Source: Streptomyces dysideae
GTDB lineage: Bacteria; Actinomycetota; Actinomycetes; Streptomycetales; Streptomycetaceae
Assembly: GCF_001514305.1 (NCBI RefSeq)
Contig: NZ_KQ949087.1
Coordinates: 124,625 to 188,624, forward strand
DNA: 64,000 nucleotides
Reading direction: 5' to 3'
Positions 34,785-41,083 of this stretch are shown piece by piece. The stretch's first letter is position 1. Every line of letters begins with the position of its first letter. The position numbers were made by a program, and so were the translations under genes. The notes under the pieces are model-generated. The model saw only the letters and a program-made list of their open reading frames with translations, ran no database searches and was not told the origin of the DNA.

Positions 34785-36043
34785 GCGTTGCTCCTCTCCC
34801 CCGCCGGTTCCGGTACGGCGGGAGCCGGATCGCCCGGCAGGGCCCCGCGCCGGTGCAGCCAGGTCACCCCGCCCGCCGACGCCAGTCCGAACACGGCGCA
34901 GCACGCCCACGGCAGCCATCCGCGGGCGTCGTCCTCCCCGGCGTCCATGGCCCAGCCGATGACGGTGTTGCCGATGGCGGCGGCGATGCCGGAGACGGCG
35001 TAGAAGATCCCGAAGTACGTGCCGGTCAGTTCGGGTCGGCCGAAGCGGGGGATCAGGTCCATCACGAACGGTGAGGCGATCATGATGCCGAGGTAGAGCA
35101 GCAGCGCGCCCAGCAGGACGGGTACGGCGTCGGTCCAGCCGGCTGGTCCCGGGTCCGACACCAGGGCCGGCGGGAGGAAGGCCAGGCCCATCACGGCGAG
35201 CCCGGCCGCGATCCAACGTGGCCTGTCCCCACGGGACTTGAGCCTGCGCGTGATGCGCAGCTGGAGGGCCAGGTTGGCCAGCGTGCCGACGACGAAGACC
35301 ATGCCCGCCGCGCCGTCCCAGCCGGTGGCCTGTCTGGCGCCGTCGGGCAGCAGGAGGTACAGCTGGCTCTCCAGGGTGAACAGGCCGACCATGGCGAGCG
35401 CGAACGCCAGGAAGGGGCGGTTGCCGAGCACCTCCCGCCAGTCGCCGAGGACCCCGCTCCCGCTCGGTTCCGCCTTGCGCGCCGGCAGGACCAGGGCCTG
35501 CGCCACCGTGAGCACGGCGAAGATCCCGGCGGCGGTCAGCGCTGACGTACGGAAGTCGACGAGCAGCAGCACACTGCCGAGCAGCGGCCCGATGAGCGCG
35601 CCCGTGGTCGCGAAGACGTTGAAGAGGGCGAATGCCTCCGCCTTCCGCTGCCCAGCCTCCTGCGCGAGATACGTCCGCACGGCAGGGTTGAACAGGGCCC
35701 CCGCCAGCCCGCTCAGTACCGACGCGGCGAGCAGCACCGCCAGCCCGTCCCCCAGCGCGAACAGCGCGAACCCGACGGTCCGCACCGCGCACCCGGCGAT
35801 GATGACGCCACGCGCCCCCAGCCGGTCGGATGCCGAGCCGCCGATGATGAACAGGCCCTGCTGGCTGAGGTTGCGCACCCCGAGGACGATGCCGACGACG
35901 GCCGCCGACATGCCCAGGTTCTCGCCGAGATGGGTGGCGAGGTAGGGGATGAGGAGGTAGAAGCCGGTGTTGACGCCGAGCTGGTTGACGAGGAGGAGCT
36001 GGATGGCGAGAGGGAAGCCGCGCATCTCACGCCACGTCCTCAC
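34781..36043 (-). CDS. MFS transporter, probable exporter of the cluster product
   Basis: A 420-residue major-facilitator protein with twelve predicted helices. Seen: SASDRLGARGVIIAGC in the first cytoplasmic loop (the usual D-R-G-R region) and a charged central loop. GTG start at 36043, 6 nt after GGAGGTGA, overlapping the end of the epimerase gene by 17 nt; an ATG at 36025 is a weaker alternative. In a biosynthetic operon with a dedicated importer, export of the product is the natural role. Confidence 0.85.
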   Translation of the reverse strand: MRTWREMRGFPLAIQLLLVNQLGVNTGFYLLIPYLATHLGENLGMSAAVVGIVLGVRNLSQQGLFIIGGSASDRLGARGVIIAGCAVRTVGFALFALGDGLAVLLAASVLSGLAGALFNPAVRTYLAQEAGQRKAEAFALFNVFATTGALIGPLLGSVLLLVDFRTSALTAAGIFAVLTVAQALVLPARKAEPSGSGVLGDWREVLGNRPFLAFALAMVGLFTLESQLYLLLPDGARQATGWDGAAGMVFVVGTLANLALQLRITRRLKSRGDRPRWIAAGLAVMGLAFLPPALVSDPGPAGWTDAVPVLLGALLLYLGIMIASPFVMDLIPRFGRPELTGTYFGIFYAVSGIAAAIGNTVIGWAMDAGEDDARGWLPWACCAVFGLASAGGVTWLHRRGALPGDPAPAVPEPAGERSNA

Positions 36044-37082
36044 GCGCCGTCACCTCCTCGACTCCAAGACCGGGAAGGCAACTTGCCCGGACGAAGCCGT
36101 CGGTGCCGCCGATGCCGGTCCACGGGTCGTGGGCGAGCAGCAGATGTCCGTCGAGGTCGGCCCAGCGGGCCCGGTCGGCGAGGTGGACGGCGGGCGCGAG
36201 GCCGAGGGTGCTGGCGGTGAGGCAGCCGAGCATCAGCTCGGTGCCGGTCCCCTCGATCAACTCGGCGATCCGCAGGGCGGCTTGGACCCCGCCGCACTTG
36301 GCGAGCTTGACGTTGACACCCTGGACACGACCGGCCAGGCGGCGTACGTCCTCCAGGCTCACGGCGTCCTCGTCGGCGATGACCGGGACGGGTGACCTTT
36401 CGGCGAGCGCTCCCAGCGCGTCCGGGTCGCCCGGCGTGAGCGGCTGCTCGACGGCCTCGACACCGAGGTCGGCGAACCGGGGCAGCAGGGCCTGGGACTG
36501 CGCCACGCTCCACGCGCCGTTGGGGTCGAGGAGCAGCCGGGCGTGGGGGGCGGCGTCGCGGATGACGCGGACGCGCTCCACGTCGTCCTCGGGGTCGGGG
36601 GTGCCCGCCTTGACCTTGATGACCTGGAAGCCCGAGTTCGCCAGCCGTCGGGCCTCGACGGCGGCCCTCATGGGCGAGGTGATGCCGATGGTGCGCGCGG
36701 TGGCGGCCGCGGGCGGCGCGGACGCCCCGAGGAGCCGGTGGACGGGCACGCCCGCGCGCTTGCCGACAAGGTCCAGGAGCGCGGCCTCGACGGCGGCGGT
36801 CACGGCGGGCGGCACAGCTGCGGATGACGCCAACTCTCCCGCGCGCAGCGCCTCCAGAGCACTCTCGGGGTCGGCGAAGCGGCTGAGCTCGACGGCACCG
36901 AGGAGCCGTACGAGCGTGTCGGTGTCGAGCCCGTAGTACACGCTGGTGACGGCCTCACCGTGGCCGGTCGCCCCGTCGTGCTCGATGCCCAGCCACACCG
37001 CCTCACGCGCCGACATGACGGAACGGGAGATGCGCAACGGCTCGGTGAGTTCGAGGCGCACGGTGCGCAGACCGGCCTTCAC
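36027..37082 (-). CDS. dipeptide epimerase (enolase superfamily, L-Ala-D/L-Glu epimerase-like)
   Basis: A 351-residue enolase-superfamily protein of the muconate-lactonizing subgroup. Catalytic pattern: KxK at Lys156/Lys158, metal ligands Asp186 (DPNGAW), Glu212 and Asp237 (ADEDAV), and a lysine pair 259/262 (VNVKLAKCGG). Near the end is DLD at 309-311, the DxD motif that holds the dipeptide ammonium in Ala-Glu epimerases. It should invert the alpha-carbon of a residue in a dipeptide or dipeptide-like intermediate. GTG start overlapping the PLP gene by 4 nt. In this operon it probably sets a D-centre in the product rather than recycling murein. Confidence 0.83.
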   Translation of the reverse strand: MKAGLRTVRLELTEPLRISRSVMSAREAVWLGIEHDGATGHGEAVTSVYYGLDTDTLVRLLGAVELSRFADPESALEALRAGELASSAAVPPAVTAAVEAALLDLVGKRAGVPVHRLLGASAPPAAATARTIGITSPMRAAVEARRLANSGFQVIKVKAGTPDPEDDVERVRVIRDAAPHARLLLDPNGAWSVAQSQALLPRFADLGVEAVEQPLTPGDPDALGALAERSPVPVIADEDAVSLEDVRRLAGRVQGVNVKLAKCGGVQAALRIAELIEGTGTELMLGCLTASTLGLAPAVHLADRARWADLDGHLLLAHDPWTGIGGTDGFVRASCLPGLGVEEVTAREDVA

Positions 37083-38194
37083 AGGTTCCCTTCCAGGGGA
37101 GCCGGGGAATTCAGCGGGCTCGGGTCGGCGAGGAGTGGATCGGTGACCCGCGTGCAGCGCACCCAGCCGGTCGCCTCGGCGGCGTACGGGTGCGGTATCT
37201 CGACGGGCCGGGTGGCCGCGGCGGCGGGGTCGAGGCCGTGCGCGGTGGTGAAGTCGTCGTCGTAGACGGTGCCGAGGTAGCGGTGCGGGCCGTCGGGGAA
37301 GACGGTCCCGACGACGGCCCCGGGGTGCACGCGGGCCGCCCAGGCGGCGACGCGGGCCACGGCCCCCGTGCTCCAGCCGCCGCTGACGAAGGAGCCCCGG
37401 GCGAGCCGGCGGCAGCTGTCCACGGCCTCGGCCGGGCCGACCCAGTGGACCTCGTCGAAGGCGTCGTAGGCGACGTTGCGCGGGTGGATGCTGCTGCCCA
37501 GGCCGCGCATCAGGCGGGGCCTGGCGGGCTGGCCGAAGATGGTGGAGCCGGTGGCGTCGACGCCGATGAGCCGCAGTGCGGGCCAGTGGCGGCGCAGCGG
37601 GGCGATGACGCCGGCGCTGTGGCCACCGGTGCCGACGCTGCACACCAGGATGTCGAGGTGGTCGAGCTGGGCGGTGAGTTCGGCGGCGAGGGAGGCGTAA
37701 CCGGCGGTGTTGTCGGGGTTGTTGTACTGGTCGGGCCAGTAGGCGCCGGGGAGTTCGGCGAGCAGCTGCCGGAGCCGGGCGAGGCGTGCCGCCTGCCAGC
37801 CGCCCTGCGCCGCCGGCCGGTCGACGAGCTCCAGCCGGACTCCGTGGGCGCGCAGTAACTGCCGTATGGACGGCTCCAGTTCGCTGTCGCCTACCACCAC
37901 GATGGGATGCCCGAGCGCCTGTCCGGCGAAGGCGAGCCCGATGCCGAGGGTGCCGGAGCTGGACTCCACCACCGGTGCGCCGGGCCGCAGTTCGCCCCGC
38001 TGCCGGGCTCCGAGCAGCATCGACATGGCGGCCCGCGCCTTCATGCCGCCCGCCGCGAGCCCTTCGAGCTTCGCCCAGAACCCCGGGTGCGCGTGCGGCA
38101 GTTCGGCGGTGATGCGGACGACGGGCGTGCGTCCCAGCAGGTCGAGCAGTTCCGGTCGGGCGGTGGACGACGACCGTACGGCGGTGGCGGTCAT
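37079..38194 (-). CDS. PLP-dependent cysteine-synthase-family enzyme
   Basis: A 371-residue fold-type II PLP enzyme. The predicted Schiff-base Lys52 lies in AGGMKARAA, the substrate loop is ESSSGTLGIGLAFAG, and the phosphate loop is SVGTGGHSAG. The family includes cysteine synthase and SbnA, which makes a diaminopropionate precursor for staphyloferrin B. Here a beta-replacement making an unusual diamino acid or a C-N/C-S-linked chelator unit is plausible. ATG at 38194 follows GGAGGTGG and overlaps the DUF364 stop. Confidence 0.84.
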   Translation of the reverse strand: MTATAVRSSSTARPELLDLLGRTPVVRITAELPHAHPGFWAKLEGLAAGGMKARAAMSMLLGARQRGELRPGAPVVESSSGTLGIGLAFAGQALGHPIVVVGDSELEPSIRQLLRAHGVRLELVDRPAAQGGWQAARLARLRQLLAELPGAYWPDQYNNPDNTAGYASLAAELTAQLDHLDILVCSVGTGGHSAGVIAPLRRHWPALRLIGVDATGSTIFGQPARPRLMRGLGSSIHPRNVAYDAFDEVHWVGPAEAVDSCRRLARGSFVSGGWSTGAVARVAAWAARVHPGAVVGTVFPDGPHRYLGTVYDDDFTTAHGLDPAAAATRPVEIPHPYAAEATGWVRCTRVTDPLLADPSPLNSPAPLEGNL

Positions 38195-39018
38195 CGTCCA
38201 CCTCCGCCGGCGCCGTACCGGTGGATGATCCCGGGTCCGCCGTCCAGCCAGAAGAAGGGGTACGGCTCCGCGCACACCGCGCTCACGCCGTGCCCGAGGA
38301 AGTGCGGCAGTACGGCGCTGCCGGTCTGCGCGAACATCACGAGCTGCTTGCCGTGTCGCAGGGCGTGCTCCCGTAGTGGTTCGAAGGTGCCGTTGCCCAG
38401 GGTCATCCCGGACACGAGCAGCGCGTCGCACCGGCCGGCGGCGGCGAGCGCGTCACCGAGGACCGGCTCGCCCCACTCGGTCCCGCCGCCCTTGAGGTCG
38501 CAGGGGACATAGCCCAGCCCTCGTGAACGCAGCGCTTCGAGAAGGGAGTTGACGACTCCGACGACCAGTACGGTCGCGCCGGCCGGCAGGTCCAGCAGCT
38601 CGACCACGGACCTGGCCCGGGCCCGGGACTTCTCCAGCGACGACCCGGCGGGCAGGGCGATGGGCCGCGCCCCGTTCTCCGGGGTGTGCGGGCCGACGTG
38701 CATCAGGTAGGCGTCGAGGGCGGCCACCCGCACCGGCAGCAGCGGATGTTCCAGCAGCCGTGCCACATCGGCGCCGACACAGTCGTCGAGGGCGCTGTCG
38801 GGCAGTTCGCCGGGTTCGACGGCGCAGGAGCCGACGGCTTCCGCGAGCCGCAGGCTGAGGACCTCGTTGCGGTAGCTCGTGCCGCGCCCGGCGTGGCGTA
38901 CGGCCTGCCGGGTGGTGAAGGCGACGGCGATGTGCTGGGTGCCCGGGTCGGGTCCGAGGGCGCCCGCGCGGACGCGGGCGACCAGGTCGTCGAACATCTG
39001 ACGGGTCGCGGTGGTCAC
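38191..39018 (-). CDS. DUF364 (DUF4213-type N-terminus) putative heavy-metal-chelation protein
   Basis: A 275-residue protein of the DUF4213/DUF364 family. The N-terminal part (RGTSYRNEV) resembles the enolase-N-like half. The C-terminal half is a Rossmann-like domain (TVLVVGVVNSLLEALR, DALLVSGMTLGNGTFEPL). The family is described as putative heavy-metal chelation from structure, with no proven reaction that I know. Its place between the ATP-grasp and PLP genes suggests a catalytic or metal-handling step. GTG start overlapping the ATP-grasp stop by 4 nt. Confidence 0.82.
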   Translation of the reverse strand: MTTATRQMFDDLVARVRAGALGPDPGTQHIAVAFTTRQAVRHAGRGTSYRNEVLSLRLAEAVGSCAVEPGELPDSALDDCVGADVARLLEHPLLPVRVAALDAYLMHVGPHTPENGARPIALPAGSSLEKSRARARSVVELLDLPAGATVLVVGVVNSLLEALRSRGLGYVPCDLKGGGTEWGEPVLGDALAAAGRCDALLVSGMTLGNGTFEPLREHALRHGKQLVMFAQTGSAVLPHFLGHGVSAVCAEPYPFFWLDGGPGIIHRYGAGGGGR

Positions 39019-40271
39019 CGGATCACCAGCCCTGCCCGCAGCCCGGCCAGCAGACCCTCGGCCCGGTCGCGGGCGCCGAGCCCGTCGGCGTCGCCCGTCA
39101 TGACATGGCCGAGGTACTCGTTGTTGCTGCCGGCCGCCTTGACGGCCTTGCCGGGCTCGGCGAGCTGCATCTCCAACACGCCGTCCGCGTGCCGGAGTCC
39201 GGCACCGTCGAGCGCTTCGAGGGTGCCCGTGCGGTCCGGTACGAGGAAGCCGACGGCGGCGCTCTTCAGCCCGGTGCCGGTGCGGCGCAGGTCGGGTGCG
39301 CGACCCAGGGCGACATCCACGAAGGCGGCGGCGAGGTCGATGCCGGTGACATGGCGGACGAGTTCGGTGATGCGGTTGCCGGCGGGGCGGGGGTTGACCT
39401 CGACGACGCGCGGGCCGGCGGAGGTCAGCTTGATCTCGGTGTGCGCGACGACGCCGTCCGTCAGACCGAGCGCCTTCAGCGCGGTCAGCGCGGTCTGTTC
39501 GGCGGCCTCGGTGTCGGCGGCCGTCAGGGCGGCGGGGAACATGTGGCCGGTCTCGATGAAGGCGGGCGCCCCGCCGACGCTCTTGTCGGTCACGCCGACC
39601 ACATGGACCGTGCCCGCGTGGGACACGGTCTCGACGCTCACCTCGGGGCCGTCCAGCAGCTCCTCGAGCAGCACGGCGGGCGTGCGCACCTGGCCGCGTG
39701 CGTTGACCGGGAAGTCGGCCAACGCCCGCACGACCTCACCCAGTTGGGCCTCGTCATCGACGCGACGGACATACATGCCGGCGCACAGGTCGACGGGCTT
39801 GGCGACCAGTGGATAGCCGATCTCCCGGGCGGCCCGCGTGAGGTCGGCCCACTCCTCGTGCACGGCGAAACGCGGGCCGGGCAGTCCGGCGCCGGCGAGG
39901 ATCCGGCGGGTGTCGTCCTTGCGGCAGGCGTTCTCCACCGCCTCGGGGCCCGGGCCCGGCAGGCCGAGGCGCCCGGCGATACGGGCGACCGTCGGCAGGT
40001 AGTAGTCGCAGGACGTGATCACCCCGTCGAAGCCCAGCGCCCCGTGCAGCCGCTCGACCTCGGGCAGCAGGGCCTCGACGTCATTGGTGTCGGCGGTGAT
40101 CACATTGCGGGCGCCGAGCAGGGGGTGCGCCGTCCCCTCGGGCGCCGAGCGCAGGTAGTGGTGCAGGTCGCGGGTGAGGAAGGTGAACTCGTGCCCGCCC
40201 TCCCGGATCGCCCGTGGCAGCAACCTGCTCATCGACCCGACCCAGCTCTCGACCACCAGCAGATGCGGCAC
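39015..40271 (-). CDS. ATP-grasp ligase heading the putative metallophore operon
   Basis: A 418-residue ATP-grasp enzyme: N-terminal Rossmann-like part (LLVVESWVGSMSRLLPRAI), ATP lid with YPLVAKPVDLCAGMYVRRV, and the metal-binding region VVEVNPRPAGNRITELV. Such carboxylate-amine ligases join amino acids by amide bonds without a ribosome or NRPS. It is the first gene after the promoter region that contains the Zur-like boxes. GTG start with AAGGGGAG 4-5 nt upstream. Likely role: assembling the peptide-like backbone; the actual substrates are unknown. Confidence 0.86.
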   Translation of the reverse strand: MPHLLVVESWVGSMSRLLPRAIREGGHEFTFLTRDLHHYLRSAPEGTAHPLLGARNVITADTNDVEALLPEVERLHGALGFDGVITSCDYYLPTVARIAGRLGLPGPGPEAVENACRKDDTRRILAGAGLPGPRFAVHEEWADLTRAAREIGYPLVAKPVDLCAGMYVRRVDDEAQLGEVVRALADFPVNARGQVRTPAVLLEELLDGPEVSVETVSHAGTVHVVGVTDKSVGGAPAFIETGHMFPAALTAADTEAAEQTALTALKALGLTDGVVAHTEIKLTSAGPRVVEVNPRPAGNRITELVRHVTGIDLAAAFVDVALGRAPDLRRTGTGLKSAAVGFLVPDRTGTLEALDGAGLRHADGVLEMQLAEPGKAVKAAGSNNEYLGHVMTGDADGLGARDRAEGLLAGLRAGLVIR

Positions 40272-40363
40272 AACTCCCCTTTTCCTGCCTTGAGTTCAGA
40301 CGTCAGGGCAGCCCGGCTGCACCTCTGTGGAGAGGGGGCCGGACTCGACCGGGCCCACGTTAT

Positions 40364-40378
40364 CGATAATCATTTTCA
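40364..40378. promoter_or_regulatory. Zur-like box 1
   Basis: On the minus strand the site reads TGAAAATGATTATCG, 13 of 15 positions identical to TGAAAATGATTTTCA, the Streptomyces Zur box as I recall it. It lies 93 nt before the ATP-grasp start, in an AT-rich island within a GC-rich region. The longer site also resembles a classical Fur box at 16 of 19 positions, so another Fur-family regulator is possible. It does not look like the DtxR/DmdR iron box. Confidence 0.6.
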
Positions 40379-40453
40379 TTGTCATCCGGTTGGCGAAGCC
40401 CTGCCGTGCACCCTTGCGCAGGATGCCGCGACACGCCCCGAAGATTCCCTTAT

Positions 40454-40468
40454 TGAAAACGATTCCCA
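40454..40468. promoter_or_regulatory. Zur-like box 2
   Basis: The plus strand reads TGAAAACGATTCCCA, 12 of 15 matches to TGAAAATGATTTTCA, 22 nt before the GNAT start codon. With box 1 this suggests repression of both divergent transcripts by one Fur-family protein. Confidence 0.5.
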
Positions 40469-40489
40469 CCTGACTGCTACGGTGATCCC

Positions 40490-41083
40490 GTGAGCAACTC
40501 CCCACACCCCGAGTACCTCGTCCGCCCCGCGACGCCCGCCGATGTGAACGGCGCCCGGCGCATCATGCTGGACACCTTCTACAACGAGTTCGGCTACGGC
40601 TACGTCCCCCAGTGGCACCGCGACGTGATGGACATCGAGGGCACCTACCTCGACGATCCCCGGCATCTGCTCCTGGTCGCCGTGCACGGCGGCGAGGTGG
40701 TCGCCACCACCGGCGTACGGTCCGGCGGGCCCGTCCATCCGCCGCATCCGCGGCACCTCGCCGAGCGCTATCCGGCGTACAGCACCGCCCAGTTGGTCCG
40801 GGTGTACGTCCGTCCCGACCACCGGCGCCGGGGGCTCGCCCGGGTACTGGTCGGCGCCGCCTGCGACTTCGTGGCGGACACGCCCGGCTATGAGCGCGTC
40901 TACCTCCACACCAACACCAACGTCGAGGGCGCGGAGGCCTTCTGGCGGAGCGTGTCCGAGGAGGTCTTCGACGCGCGCGGGACGGGAGAGCACGGGCCGG
41001 GTGTGTCCACCGTGCACTTCGAGATCCCGTTGCCGGTCAGCGGTCGGACCGCCGTCACGGCAGGGGCTGTTCCGTCCAGATGA
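40490..41083 (+). CDS. GNAT-family acetyltransferase, divergent from the metallophore operon
   Basis: A 197-residue GNAT protein. The acetyl-CoA pyrophosphate loop is RPDHRRRGLARVLV, preceded by the beta-4 strand AQLVRVYV. GTG start 21 nt after a Zur-like box. Its last 29 nt overlap the convergent phosphatase gene. It may modify the product or a precursor of the divergent operon, or protect the cell; only its position links it. Confidence 0.78.
   Translation: MSNSPHPEYLVRPATPADVNGARRIMLDTFYNEFGYGYVPQWHRDVMDIEGTYLDDPRHLLLVAVHGGEVVATTGVRSGGPVHPPHPRHLAERYPAYSTAQLVRVYVRPDHRRRGLARVLVGAACDFVADTPGYERVYLHTNTNVEGAEAFWRSVSEEVFDARGTGEHGPGVSTVHFEIPLPVSGRTAVTAGAVPSR

Noticed and set aside
40364..40378. 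Reading the metal box as a DtxR/DmdR-type iron box
   Set aside because: It lacks the TTAGGTTAGGCT pattern of that box and fits a Fur-family (Zur) site far better.
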